From Holophagaceae bacterium (GTDB taxonomy: Bacteria; Acidobacteriota; Holophagae; Holophagales; Holophagaceae), in assembly GCA_025363715.1 (NCBI GenBank), contig JANYLR010000010.1, positions 1-64,000 of the forward strand: a DNA stretch of 64,000 bases, read 5' to 3'. Every line of letters begins with the position of its first letter. Position 1 is the stretch's first letter. This document shows positions 1 through 8,662 of the stretch, one piece after another. The notes under the pieces are model-generated. The model was given only the letters and a program-made list of their open reading frames with translations, was not told the DNA's origin and did no database searches. Position numbers and translations under genes: made by a program.

Positions 1-4
1 CCGC

Positions 5-107
5 GCGAGGGGTGCCGGGCGAGCGAGGCGAGGAAGGCGAGTGGCAGCGTAGCGGGTACTACGCGAAACGAGCCTGACGCAGCATGGCGACGCCCGCCAC
101 CCCTCGC
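5..107. repeat. Nested inverted repeat / structured element
   Basis: Positions 5-20 pair with 92-107 (14 of 16 bases complementary). At the centre GCGTAG (47-52) pairs with CTACGC (59-64) around a 6-nt loop. The whole 100-base element can fold into a nested hairpin. No convincing ORF covers it. It may be an interspersed repeat or a structured RNA near the window edge; a single copy is visible here. Confidence 0.55.
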
Positions 108-285
108 CCGAAGGGATGAAGCCAGCCGGGCGCCCCGCGGCGTCAGGTCCCTTGAACAACGAACCACGTTGCCCTGCGGGCCCTTCCCTCTCGGTATCGC
201 CTGCGGCGATACGCGAGACAAACTGATATCTGCGGTGCATCCCGGCTGGCGCCATCGCGGCGTTGTCGGGTTTTGTTAGGCACTC
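108..285. other. Intergenic region with a small hairpin
   Basis: This stretch lies downstream of the MerR-type gene on the minus strand. It contains a perfect 8-bp stem with a 3-nt loop (194-201 with 205-212). No T-run follows, so it is not a clear terminator. No gene is supported. Confidence 0.4.
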
Positions 286-1134
286 TTAGATCACCTCCAG
301 TCCCAGCATCCGGTCCACGCCTTCGATCTTTCGGGTACGACCGGCACCCTGGCCCCCGATAAGCAGGCGGCATCCGGCGGGCAGGCGCTCCTGCAGGTCC
401 AGGAGCAGCTTGCGGGTCGTCTCCCCCGAGCTCTGGATAGAGAGGCTCACGGCCACCCGGTCCACCTTCAGGGCCTTGGCTGCTTGGGCGATGCTGGCCA
501 CGGGCAGGTCTACGCCCAGCAGCTCGGTGCGGGTCCCCTGGGCGGCGTAGGCCAGGGCCGCCATGAGCAGGCCCAGTCGGTGGCGCTCGCCGGGCAGGGT
601 GCACAACATGACGCAGCCGTGCCCGGGCTCGGTCCTGCACCTCAGGCGAAGTTCCCGCAGCAGGTCCTCCAGCACCTCCGTGACCAGGTGCTCCTGCTGG
701 ATGCCGAGGCTGCCGTCGGCCCAGGCCATGCCCACCCGATCCAACAACAGGGCCACCACCTGCTGGAGGAAGGGCCTGAGCCCCAGCTCGTCCAGGGATT
801 CCCGGAGGAGGAGGCGCATGCGGTCTGTGTCCATGGCGGTGACCGCCTCGAACAGGGCTGACACCTGGGGGACATCCGTGGGGATGAGCAGCCGCCTCAG
901 CGCGGATTCACCGGCTTTGGCCACCACCGATGGGCGGTGGCCCTGGGCGACGGCCTCGGCCATGAGCCTCAGGCGATGCAGATCCTGCTGCTGGTAGCGC
1001 CGATGGCCGGAAGGCAGGCGCACGGGCACGGGAAACCCGTAGCGACGCTCCCAGACGCGGACCACGTCCGCTGAAAGGCCCGTTTCTGAACAGATATCCC
1101 CGATGCTCAAGAGCTCCGACGCGACCTTGACCAT
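286..1134 (-). CDS. CarH/LitR-like MerR-family regulator with B12-binding domain
   Basis: This is a 282-residue transcription factor. Residues 8-75 form a MerR-type winged helix with the family signature WERRYGFP and the SGHRRY turn. The middle holds W138-x9-E148-H149, the motif CarH-type photoreceptors use to cap adenosylcobalamin. The C-terminal B12-binding domain has E183-x-H185-x2-G188, where the His would be the lower axial cobalt ligand, and a GG near residue 256. CarH proteins bind DNA as AdoCbl tetramers in the dark and fall apart in light, usually derepressing carotenoid genes. No carotenoid gene is in the window, so the target is unknown. A PduO-type adenosyltransferase that could make the cofactor lies at 26.4 kb. 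The family call is firm; light sensing is inference from the motifs. Confidence 0.85.
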   Translation of the reverse strand: MVKVASELLSIGDICSETGLSADVVRVWERRYGFPVPVRLPSGHRRYQQQDLHRLRLMAEAVAQGHRPSVVAKAGESALRRLLIPTDVPQVSALFEAVTAMDTDRMRLLLRESLDELGLRPFLQQVVALLLDRVGMAWADGSLGIQQEHLVTEVLEDLLRELRLRCRTEPGHGCVMLCTLPGERHRLGLLMAALAYAAQGTRTELLGVDLPVASIAQAAKALKVDRVAVSLSIQSSGETTRKLLLDLQERLPAGCRLLIGGQGAGRTRKIEGVDRMLGLEVI

Positions 1135-1173
1135 GACCCCACCTCATGGATCATGATAGATGTTCCAACATAA

Positions 1174-1197
1174 GTGTCTAGATAATTAATTAGACTA
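1174..1197. promoter_or_regulatory. AT-rich palindrome upstream of the CarH-like gene
   Basis: GTCTA (1176-1180) and TAGAC (1191-1195) form an interrupted palindrome in an AT-rich stretch about 45-60 bases before the regulator's start codon. This is a typical place for an autoregulatory operator. The assignment rests only on symmetry and position. Confidence 0.3.
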
Positions 1198-1247
1198 ACG
1201 CGTCAGATCGACTCTACTGGGATGGTGGGCGGAACCCCCGGAGAACC

Positions 1248-1892
1248 TTACAGAGCGACTACGGTGGCCTTGAGTTCATCAAAACCCTGATCACTGGTGC
1301 AGGTGACCACCACGGCGCATTGGCCGGGCTGACTGGGAGGCAACTGGACCTCGCCCGTGAAGAAGCCATCTGTGCCGGTCCGGCCTGACAACAGACCGGT
1401 GGCCTTCTTGAGGCTGGAGACCAGCTTCACGGCGATTTCGGCCTCCGGCACCGGGCTTTGGCTCTGGCACAACCGGGCCCGGACCTGCACCCGGAAGAGG
1501 CTGCCAAAGGTGGGCTTCATGGGCTGGTCCAGGACCAGTTCCAGGGTGTCCACGTCCCCTTCCAGCTGGAGGAATTCCAGAATCGCCTGATCCAGAGGGC
1601 GGTCGTTGAAGGCCTGCTGCTCCATGACATCCGGCGGTGTGAGGTCGTACTTCCCGTTCTTGATGTCCCGGATGATGGCCCGGTGCTGCTCGTCCATGCG
1701 GCTCTGGATGGTTGATTCGGAGACCGGGGAACTGGTCAGCAGATCCTCGTAAGAGGAGCGGTAGCTGTCCAGGATCTCGCCGCCCACGTAGATGAGCGTT
1801 TCGATTCTGGGGTTGGACATGCCCTTGTCTTCCGTCTGGACATGGAAGACTCGGTTCCCGTGCCGCACATCAGTGTTGTAGCCGGTGATCAT
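1248..1892 (-). CDS. Conserved hypothetical protein (MITGYNTDV-type N-terminus)
   Basis: This is a 214-residue soluble protein with no signal peptide or membrane segment. It begins MITGYNTDV and continues with a segment about a 'QTEDKG' and 'GGEIL' core. From memory, that opening is shared by short conserved proteins in deltaproteobacteria and acidobacteria; no function is known to me. The second half (about residues 110-210) looks like a beta-sandwich, with alternating hydrophobic strands. It lies between the CarH-like regulator and a receiver-domain protein, all on the minus strand. The 42-base gap to the receiver gene allows cotranscription. A clear Shine-Dalgarno sequence is missing, but the conserved N-terminus supports this start. 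Confidence 0.7.
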   Translation of the reverse strand: MITGYNTDVRHGNRVFHVQTEDKGMSNPRIETLIYVGGEILDSYRSSYEDLLTSSPVSESTIQSRMDEQHRAIIRDIKNGKYDLTPPDVMEQQAFNDRPLDQAILEFLQLEGDVDTLELVLDQPMKPTFGSLFRVQVRARLCQSQSPVPEAEIAVKLVSSLKKATGLLSGRTGTDGFFTGEVQLPPSQPGQCAVVVTCTSDQGFDELKATVVAL

Positions 1893-1934
1893 GAGGGGAA
1901 CCTGGGGAACGAGGTGGCTGGACGCTGCATGCGC

Positions 1935-3308
1935 CTACCGTTGCAATCTTCCCGCCAGATCCGGCATGACTTCCCAGGCGATCTCACGCAGCACCTGATC
2001 ACCCATGCGGGCCACCACAGCCTTGACCAGGGCATCCACCAGCACGGGGTCCGCAAGCATGGCCTGGACCACGGCCCGGGCCTGTTCGGCGCTCACGGCA
2101 GCCGACTCAACGGAAACAGGGGTGGGCTGACCGGGGACGGCAGGGACCTGACCATCTGCGGCAGGCGCCGAGACTTCGGGAATCACCAGTGCTTCGGGTG
2201 CCTGGGGGATCGGCACGGGCACATGAACCTCGGGCGTGACCTCGTGAACAGCCTCATGTGCCGATCCGTGAAACGCCAGGCCCGCGGCCGCAGCCACTCC
2301 AGCGACGCCAAGCAGGGTGGACGCAGCAGGCAGGTGCGAGAAGGAATCCTCTGGTTCAGCCGCCATATGGGCCGCGGGCTCGGGAACCACCGGCTCTTCC
2401 ACCGCTGGGCTGGCGGATGGGAAATCGAAATCCGTGGACAGGGTTTCCAGTTCTTCCAGACCGGAAAGGGTGACCAGGTGGTCCTCCTCCGCGGGAACCG
2501 GCGTAGGTACCGTTTCCACCACGAGCACCGGCACCGGAAGTGGCAAGGGCTCGGGTTCCGGCAGGGCCTCCGCCAGAGTCGGCTCCTCCGGCAGGGGCTC
2601 CCCCCCCAGTTCGTGCAGACTTTCGAGATCCAGTTCCTCCAGCTCGAGATGGACTTCCGGCAGGGCCGGAACGGAAGGCAGGGTCTGGACTGGTTCTTCG
2701 GGCCAGAGGTCCTCGGCGGTCAGCACGAGGAGATCCTCCTCATGCATGGGCAGGTCGAGCACCAGGTCGGTCAGATCGTCGGGCTCGTCCACAGCCGGGG
2801 GTTCCGGGGTCGGGGCTTCAGGCTCCGACACGGCCACAGGCTCAGGGCGGAATTCCGGCAGGGCCGCCTCAGCGCGCTTGATCAGGTCCTGGGCGGGCGT
2901 CGCGGGCACCGTGCTGAAGGGGGAGGGCCCCACGGGCACCGGCGTGGCCAGCAGGGCCTTCACGCGATCGCCCAGCTCACGCAGTTCGATGGGTTTCTTG
3001 AGAAAACCCTGGATGGGCGCCTTCGCCAACTTGGCGGGATCCACCGGATCAAGCACGCCCGCCATGAGGGCGATGGGCATGCGGGCCGTTTCCTCCATGG
3101 CCCGGAGCCGCGTGAGCAGGGTCCAGCCATCCATGCCGGGCATGGCCGTGTCCACCAGGGCCACATCGAAGCGCTCGCCCCGGGCGATGCGATCCAGAGC
3201 TTCCGCGGCCGAGTCCACACAGGTCAGTTCCACATCCGTGGGAGCCAGGAGGGATTCGGCAATCCTGTGAATGCTCGGATTGTCGTCCACGAGGAGGAGA
3301 CGGGACAT
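1935..3308 (-). CDS. Receiver-domain response regulator with long acidic Pro-rich tail
   Basis: This 457-residue protein has an N-terminal CheY-like receiver (residues 1-118): acidic pair D8/D9, phospho-acceptor D53 in VDTAMPGMDG and the conserved lysine in FLKKP near 105. The usual Thr/Ser switch position reads Ala in LMAG, which could alter signalling. Residues 120-400 are low complexity, rich in Pro, Glu and Ala. The C-terminal 45 residues are helical and contain REIAWEVMPDLAGRL, a motif I recall from receiver proteins of myxobacteria and acidobacteria. There is no DNA-binding domain, so output is probably through protein contacts, perhaps in motility or polarity control. The partner kinase is not evident in the window. 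Confidence 0.8.
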   Translation of the reverse strand: MSRLLLVDDNPSIHRIAESLLAPTDVELTCVDSAAEALDRIARGERFDVALVDTAMPGMDGWTLLTRLRAMEETARMPIALMAGVLDPVDPAKLAKAPIQGFLKKPIELRELGDRVKALLATPVPVGPSPFSTVPATPAQDLIKRAEAALPEFRPEPVAVSEPEAPTPEPPAVDEPDDLTDLVLDLPMHEEDLLVLTAEDLWPEEPVQTLPSVPALPEVHLELEELDLESLHELGGEPLPEEPTLAEALPEPEPLPLPVPVLVVETVPTPVPAEEDHLVTLSGLEELETLSTDFDFPSASPAVEEPVVPEPAAHMAAEPEDSFSHLPAASTLLGVAGVAAAAGLAFHGSAHEAVHEVTPEVHVPVPIPQAPEALVIPEVSAPAADGQVPAVPGQPTPVSVESAAVSAEQARAVVQAMLADPVLVDALVKAVVARMGDQVLREIAWEVMPDLAGRLQR

Positions 3309-3393
3309 CGGAAACCTCGGGAAGCCGGAAGGAAGTACGAGTGGCTGGGCACAACGCTACCAGAAATGTGCACTTCGAACGCAATGGATCGAA

Positions 3394-4725
3394 TCAGTGC
3401 AGCAGCTTCCTGAGAATCCTGACCCGTTCGACCTCCACGAGCCGGACCAGCAGGAACCGGTCTCCCACCCAGATCCAGGCGGTGCCGAGGGGCTCCCGGA
3501 GCGCCACTTCGGGCCCCCGGGGCAGCCAGCCCTTGACCGACGCGCGCAGGCCCAAAGCCGAGCGCCACTCGGACCGGTAGGATTCGGAGAGGGTCTGGCG
3601 CTGCCGTTCCGGCGGCAGGGCGCTTTCGTTCCAGCGCTGATCCCACGCATCGAAGGCGCCGTTCTCTCGCCAGGCCCAGGCAGCGTCCCAGGCGGGCCAG
3701 GGCAGCGCGTCCGCGACCACCTCTGTCCACTCCGCCTTCGCCAAGGGACTGGTCCAGCGGAGCATGCCCTCCTGGGGCGCCGGGGCCACTAGGGCCATTC
3801 GTCGGGGCGGATGGGCATTCAGCAGGCCGGCTCCGGCGGCCTGCCGGCGCCACCGGCCGCCCTCCAGGGCCCAGGCCGTCCAGCCCTGGACGCCGCCGTG
3901 CCAGAGGCGATCCCCCTGGGGCATCCACAACCGGTCACCGACGTGCCAGGGGAGTTCGACGCGCGAACCGGGCAGGTCCTGGCCATCCTCCGACAGGGCC
4001 TCAACCTTGGTGGCAAGGCCCTTGGGCGCGGCTGGCAGGCCCGGTTCATCCCAGGCGGCTAGAGTCGCGTTGCCGGGTTCCCCGTCGCAGGGGAGGGCAC
4101 TGAGCAGCAGCCGCGACTCGCCGCGGGCCTCAGCAGGTTCGAAGAATCCGATGAGCGCACTCCGGCCATCCCAACTGAAGCGGCTCCAGGGACCGGATTG
4201 CGAGGACCATAGGACGCGGCCTTCGGGCACCTCCAGCAGACGGGTCTCGAAGCGGGAGGCACCCATTTGCAGCGTCACCAGCAGGCGGTTGGCCTTGAGG
4301 GGATCCAGCCGCGCGGAGCAGAGGGGCGCGTCGAAGCGGTAGTGCCGCCACTCGAGTCCGCGCCACAGCACCACTTCGCTGCGGCCGCCGGGGCCGTTCA
4401 AGGCCAGGCCCAGGTCTCCGAGGTAAGGCGACGCCGGCTCCCAGGGGGTGCCGAAACCCCCTTCGTAGGGCCAGGCCTCGGCCTGGTCCGGGTCCCGCGT
4501 GCCCTGGAACCGCGGCGCCCAACCATCCACCAGGCGGAACTCTGCCAGGGATTCAAAGCCCCCTAGGCTCATGATCGCCGGCGATTCCACCGCCGCGACT
4601 CCGCCGGCACTGACTGGACGCGGCGCCTGCACCACCGCGAAGAGCAGCAGCATGGCGGCGATGAACAGGCTGGCGATGATGTACCGTTGGGGGATCACAG
4701 GGTACCCGGGGCGTTGCTCCATCAT
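3394..4725 (-). CDS. Membrane-anchored hypothetical protein
   Basis: I chose the start at 4725 (ATGATGGAG, preceded by GGGGATGGGG), giving about 443 residues; a longer reading frame to 4809 would run into the divergent CYTH gene. One N-terminal membrane segment (about residues 16-35 of this start) is followed by a large extracytoplasmic part rich in Trp, Gly and Pro with alternating strand-like segments, perhaps a beta-propeller. No catalytic motif or named domain is recognised. It is divergent from the CYTH-domain gene and lies downstream of nothing obviously related. The ORF is solid; the function is unknown. Confidence 0.65.
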   Translation of the reverse strand: MMEQRPGYPVIPQRYIIASLFIAAMLLLFAVVQAPRPVSAGGVAAVESPAIMSLGGFESLAEFRLVDGWAPRFQGTRDPDQAEAWPYEGGFGTPWEPASPYLGDLGLALNGPGGRSEVVLWRGLEWRHYRFDAPLCSARLDPLKANRLLVTLQMGASRFETRLLEVPEGRVLWSSQSGPWSRFSWDGRSALIGFFEPAEARGESRLLLSALPCDGEPGNATLAAWDEPGLPAAPKGLATKVEALSEDGQDLPGSRVELPWHVGDRLWMPQGDRLWHGGVQGWTAWALEGGRWRRQAAGAGLLNAHPPRRMALVAPAPQEGMLRWTSPLAKAEWTEVVADALPWPAWDAAWAWRENGAFDAWDQRWNESALPPERQRQTLSESYRSEWRSALGLRASVKGWLPRGPEVALREPLGTAWIWVGDRFLLVRLVEVERVRILRKLLH

Positions 4726-4756
4726 GCCCCATCCCCGGTGGGAGGCCTGATCCCAG

Positions 4757-5281
4757 ATGAAGCAGAAACCCGCCCTGGAAACCGAACTGAAACTGCGCAT
4801 CCCCGCCACGGGCCCCTACCGGCCCCTGCTGGAGACCCTGGGCTTCCGCGAGGTCCTGCCTGCGCAGCCCGAAGTCAGCGTGCTCTGGGACCGCCAGGGC
4901 GAGCTTCGGGCGACGGGCTCCGCGCTACGAACCCGGGCCTTCGCTGGACAGTCCCGCCTAACCTGGAAGGGCCCCAGGGTGCCGGATGCCATCCTGAAGA
5001 TCCGTCCCGAACTCGAAACCGGTGTGGTGGACCTTGAAACGCTGGAGGCCATCCTTCGCGCCCTCGGTTTCGAGCCCGTGATGCGCATGGAGAAAGTGCG
5101 GGCCGTGTGGGAGCGGGCGGAGCTGGAGGCCTGCCTCGACGAAACGCCCTTCGGTTGCTACCTGGAGCTGGAAGGCGATCCCCAGGCCATCCGTGTGGCC
5201 ATGGAGGGACTGGGCCTCGCCCCCGACCGCGCCGAGCCCCGCAGCTACCCGGAGCTGTACCAGGCCCACGGGCTGAGCTAA
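4757..5281 (+). CDS. CYTH-domain protein (triphosphate tunnel enzyme family)
   Basis: This 174-residue protein starts with the CYTH signature E8-x-E10-x-K12 in LETELKLRI. It carries the expected charged strands further on (WKGPR near residue 75, the LKIRPELE segment near 82-89, and the closing LELEGDP). Members of the family bind metal-triphosphate in a beta-tunnel; they include class IV adenylate cyclases, thiamine triphosphatases and inorganic tripolyphosphatases. The substrate cannot be told from sequence. It is divergent from the membrane protein at 3394-4725 and convergent with the PLP enzyme gene, with an inverted repeat between them. Confidence 0.85.
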   Translation: MKQKPALETELKLRIPATGPYRPLLETLGFREVLPAQPEVSVLWDRQGELRATGSALRTRAFAGQSRLTWKGPRVPDAILKIRPELETGVVDLETLEAILRALGFEPVMRMEKVRAVWERAELEACLDETPFGCYLELEGDPQAIRVAMEGLGLAPDRAEPRSYPELYQAHGLS

Positions 5282-5296
5282 GGAAATAGAAAAGCT

Positions 5297-5396
5297 GGAA
5301 CACAGAGGTCGCAGAGGGCAACAGAGGACACAGAGAAAAACCCTCTTTTGATCTTCCTCTGTGCCCTCTGTGGGATTTCTGTGTCCTCTGTGTTCC
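5297..5396. repeat. Inverted repeat family A (CACAGAGG units)
   Basis: The space between two convergent genes holds repeated units of the type ACAGAGG/CACAGAGG on the left and their complement on the right. The outer 12 bases (5297-5308 and 5385-5396) pair perfectly and inner units pair imperfectly, so the transcript can form a long hairpin from either strand. It may act as a bidirectional terminator or be a selfish intergenic repeat. Confidence 0.7.
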
Positions 5397-5407
5397 GCCT
5401 TTGATCT

Positions 5408-6562
5408 TTAGACCTTCAACACCCGCTCCAGATCCTCGATGAGGTCCTGCACATCCTCCACGCCCACACTGAGGCGCAGCAGGTTGTCGTTGATGCCCAG
5501 ACGTTGACGGTCGGCTTCGGGCACGCTGCCATGGGTCATGCTGGCGGGGTGGCAGACCAGGCTTTCCACGCCGCCGAGGCTTTCGGCCAGGGCGAACACC
5601 TTGAATGACGAGGCCATGCGCCGAGTGCGCTCCGCATCGCCCGTGTCGAAACTGACGATGCCCGAAAAGCCCTTCATCTGCTGTTTGGCCAGGGCGTGCT
5701 GGGGATGGGACTCCAGGCCGGGGTAGTAGACGGCCTTCAGGTCCTTGCGGTCCTCCAGCCAGCGGGCGATGCGCAGGGCGCTGGCGTTGTGGCGCTCCAT
5801 GCGCAGGTGCAGGGTCTTGGTGCCCCGCAGGATGAGCCAGGACTCCATGGGCGAGAGGATGCCGCCGGCGGCCTTCTGATGGAAGCGCAGGCCCTCCGCG
5901 ATATCTTCGCGGTTGGTGATGGCGATGCCACCGATGGAGTCGCTGTGGCCGTTCAGGTACTTGGTGGTGGAGTGGAAGACCAGGTCCGCTCCCAGCTCCA
6001 GGGGCCTCTGGTTGTAAGGCGTGGCGAAGGTGTTGTCCACGGCCAGCACGGCGTGGCAGCCCATCAGGGTCATCACCTGGCGGACACCCGGGATATCGGT
6101 GAGGCCCAGCATGGGGTTGGTGGGCGTCTCCAGCATCACCAGCTTCGTGTTGGGCCGCAGCGAAGCCTTGAAGGCCGCCAGGTCGCCGGTGTCCACCTGG
6201 GTATAGCTGATACCGAAGCGGGTCATCACCTTGTCCAACAGGCGGAAGGTGCCGCCATAGACGTTGTCGCCCAGTACCACGTGGTCGCCGCTGGAGAGCT
6301 GCTCGAAAATGGCCTGGGTGGCCGCCATGCCTGAGCCGAAGGCCATGCCGTGGGCACCGCCTTCGAGCGCCGCCAGGTTGGCCTCCACAGCGTCGCGGGT
6401 GGGGTTGCGCACCCGGGCGTAGTCGAAGCCCTTGTTCTGGCCCAGGCCCTCCTGCACGTAGGTGCTGGTGAAGAAGACCGGCGTCATGATGGCGCCGCTG
6501 GCGGGCTCCGGGGACTGGCCGGCATGAATGCAGAGGGTGTCGAAGCGGGCTTCAGGATTCAT
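5408..6562 (-). CDS. Cystathionine gamma-synthase/lyase family PLP enzyme
   Basis: The start at 6562 gives 384 residues, the usual length of the Cys/Met-metabolism PLP family; the longer frame to 6910 has no family homology. Signatures seen: YARVRNPTR (48-56), the GSGMAA phosphate loop (77-82), VDNTFATP (175-182) and the Schiff-base lysine K201 in HSTTKYLNGHSD. These enzymes form or split cystathionine; gamma-synthase, gamma-lyase and beta-lyase cannot be separated here. The CysK/CBS-family gene at 27.7 kb carries a TAGNTG loop like that of Bacillus MccA, so the pair could run reverse transsulfuration. That link is inference, since the two genes are 21 kb apart. The start lies 43 bases from the divergent lipoprotein gene. 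Confidence 0.9.
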   Translation of the reverse strand: MNPEARFDTLCIHAGQSPEPASGAIMTPVFFTSTYVQEGLGQNKGFDYARVRNPTRDAVEANLAALEGGAHGMAFGSGMAATQAIFEQLSSGDHVVLGDNVYGGTFRLLDKVMTRFGISYTQVDTGDLAAFKASLRPNTKLVMLETPTNPMLGLTDIPGVRQVMTLMGCHAVLAVDNTFATPYNQRPLELGADLVFHSTTKYLNGHSDSIGGIAITNREDIAEGLRFHQKAAGGILSPMESWLILRGTKTLHLRMERHNASALRIARWLEDRKDLKAVYYPGLESHPQHALAKQQMKGFSGIVSFDTGDAERTRRMASSFKVFALAESLGGVESLVCHPASMTHGSVPEADRQRLGINDNLLRLSVGVEDVQDLIEDLERVLKV

Positions 6563-6605
6563 GGCGCTATCCTTCGGTGAACCCACAGTGTGAGGGGGAG
6601 CCGCC

Positions 6606-7028
6606 ATGGGGAAAAGCATTGCCTCCGTTTGCGCGATCTTTATCCTGCTGGCTTGCCAGTCTGACAAACCTGAAGCCCAGGTGCGCAAGGCATTCGAAGC
6701 CTGCCGCCAGGCCGTGGAGGCCGGGGATCCTGCCGCCGCCAGCGCACCGCTGGATCCCGCCTTCCAGGGCCCCGAGGGCATGGACAAGGCCACCGCGAGG
6801 CTCTTCCTCCTGGGCACCCTGCGACGGGAAAAGGTCGGTGTGACTGTCCTGCGCAACGAAGTCACCGTGCGGGGGAACGAAGCCCTGCAGGAAGTGGACG
6901 TGGTGCTCACCGGTCGCAGCGGCGGGCTGCTTCCCCAGGACGCCTCCCACCGCAGCTTCCGCCTGCGCTGGCGAAAGGCGGGAAGCGACTGGAAGCTTAT
7001 GGAGCTTCAGTCTCTCGACGGCCGCTGA
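6606..7028 (+). CDS. Small lipoprotein
   Basis: This 140-residue protein has a short signal peptide ending in the lipobox LLAC, with Cys17 as the lipidated residue and Gln at +2. The mature part has alternating helices and strands and may be an NTF2-like domain (early helices, then strands from about residue 80), but no signature is clear. A purine-rich ribosome site (gagggggag) precedes the ATG. Its last 22 bases overlap the end of the convergent Ser/Thr kinase gene. The function is unknown. Confidence 0.7.
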   Translation: MGKSIASVCAIFILLACQSDKPEAQVRKAFEACRQAVEAGDPAAASAPLDPAFQGPEGMDKATARLFLLGTLRREKVGVTVLRNEVTVRGNEALQEVDVVLTGRSGGLLPQDASHRSFRLRWRKAGSDWKLMELQSLDGR

Positions 7029-8602
7029 AGGCGCTGCTGGCGCAGACCCAGGCCCGGCTTCAAGGTGCCGAGGGGCAGCTCGGCCAGGAGGGACTCGCGC
7101 ACCTCGGGCGGCAGGCGCCGTTCCCGCCGCTCCTCTCGCAGCATGGCTTGGAAGGCGCCGAAGGCCAGATACTGGGCGGGTTTCACGCCCTGCTCCTTGC
7201 CCGCATCCAGCACGCCCGGCAGCTCCTGGTAGCGCCCCAGGCCATAGAGCGCCACGGTCTTCAGGGCATAGGCCCGGGGGTTGAGGGGATGATCCCGGAG
7301 CACGCGATCACAGCGGTCCAGGCTGCCCCTGGGCTGATCCACCAGGCCCTTGGCGGCCTCGTTCAGCAGCTCCGAAGCCTCCAGCTCCGATAGCTTCGGC
7401 TGAGCCTTGGCGACCGGAACGGGCCGGGGCGCTTCCTTCGCCGCCGTGGCCCGGCCGACGGAGGGCTTCAACTCGACCTTGGCCTCCGGGGCCGGCGGTG
7501 CCTGCGACGAGGCAACGGGGGCCGGCGGCGCTGGTGGCGGGGCGGGCATCATGCCATCCAGAGTGATGATCTTTGGCGCGGCGGGACTCGCCAAGGAGAT
7601 GAGCTTCGACGCAGTGGGGCTCTTGAACTGGTACCAGGCCCCCGCGCTGAGCGCGGCCAGGGTGGTGGCCACCGCGACCCAGGGCCAGACCGTGCGCCGT
7701 TGCCCATGGACTGGAGGGACGATTGGCGGCACTGCCGACCGTGGCATTGCACGGGTGGGCACGCTGCCGGGGAGTCCCGCCCAGCTGGGGTTCATGGCCT
7801 CCCGCAGGACCCGCGCCATGGCTTCGGCGTTCTGGAAGCGCTGCTCCGGATCCTTGGCCAGGGCCTTGGCGAGCAGCAGGTGCGCCTGGGGGCTGATGCC
7901 CTGAAGCTGGTCGGGCGCCAGTGGGGCTGGTTCCTCGTTCACCAGCCGGTAGAGGATGGTGGCTGTGGTCTCACCCTCGAAGGGCCGTCGGCCCGCCAGG
8001 GCCTCGTAGAGGATCACGCCCACGGCGAACAGGTCGCTCCGTGGATCCGGCTGACCGGTTGTGATGTATTCCGGCGCCATGTAGCCGAAGGTGCCCAGCA
8101 GCGTGCCCGTGCCGGTCATGTCAGAGCCCGCCACCCGGGCGATGCCGAAGTCCATCACCTTGGCATGGAGGCGCTCGCCTTCGCGTCGGACCCTGATGTT
8201 GCTGGGCTTGATATCCCGGTGCAGCACGCCCTTCTGGTGCGCATAGGCCAGGCCATCGCAGACCTGGGCGAGCACGTCCAGGGCCTCGACAGGGGCCAGC
8301 ACCCGGTCCCGCAGCATGGCTTCCAGATCCACGCCGGGCACGAATTCCATGGCCAGGTAGAGCACGCCTTGGTCCTCGCCGAATTCGTGGATGGTCACCA
8401 GGTTCGGGTGGTTCAGGGTGCCCGCGGCCCGGGCCTCCCGGGCGAAGCGCTCCCGGGCTTCAAGCCCCTGGGCCGCCTCCCGGTGGATGGTCTTGAGGGC
8501 CACCTCCCGGCCGATGGCGGGGTCCAGGCCCAGGTAGACCTCGCCCATGGCGCCCTGTCCCAGGCGCTTCAGGAGGTCGAACCGGCCCAGCTTCTGCAGC
8601 AT
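7007..8602 (-). CDS. Ser/Thr protein kinase, membrane-anchored, TPR-like C-terminus
   Basis: This is a 531-residue Hanks-type kinase. The catalytic domain (residues 8-265) shows the Gly loop GQGAMGEVY (15-23), K37 in VALK, HRDIKPSN with catalytic D130, and DFG with D151. An Ala/Pro-rich juxtamembrane region leads to one membrane helix (about 303-325). The extracytoplasmic part, about 200 residues, ends in helix pairs resembling TPR units (from about residue 430). It lies 60 bases downstream of a paralogous kinase in the same direction, probably a tandem duplication. Its stop overlaps the end of the lipoprotein gene by 22 bases on the other strand. Targets are unknown. Confidence 0.92.
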   Translation of the reverse strand: MLQKLGRFDLLKRLGQGAMGEVYLGLDPAIGREVALKTIHREAAQGLEARERFAREARAAGTLNHPNLVTIHEFGEDQGVLYLAMEFVPGVDLEAMLRDRVLAPVEALDVLAQVCDGLAYAHQKGVLHRDIKPSNIRVRREGERLHAKVMDFGIARVAGSDMTGTGTLLGTFGYMAPEYITTGQPDPRSDLFAVGVILYEALAGRRPFEGETTATILYRLVNEEPAPLAPDQLQGISPQAHLLLAKALAKDPEQRFQNAEAMARVLREAMNPSWAGLPGSVPTRAMPRSAVPPIVPPVHGQRRTVWPWVAVATTLAALSAGAWYQFKSPTASKLISLASPAAPKIITLDGMMPAPPPAPPAPVASSQAPPAPEAKVELKPSVGRATAAKEAPRPVPVAKAQPKLSELEASELLNEAAKGLVDQPRGSLDRCDRVLRDHPLNPRAYALKTVALYGLGRYQELPGVLDAGKEQGVKPAQYLAFGAFQAMLREERRERRLPPEVRESLLAELPLGTLKPGLGLRQQRLQRPSRD

Positions 8603-8662
8603 CTCATCACCTGACTACTTTGGAGCCCAAACCATCCTTCTCGGTTGAAGACCTCAAAGACT

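Noticed and set aside
275..281. GTTAGGC as an integron attC core
   Set aside because: No matching RYYYAAC partner, no attC-like fold around it and no integrase in the window.
1842..3413. A 523-codon open frame opposite the receiver protein
   Set aside because: Same codon-bias effect; the product is Arg/Gly/His-rich with no domain, while the minus strand has a clear receiver.
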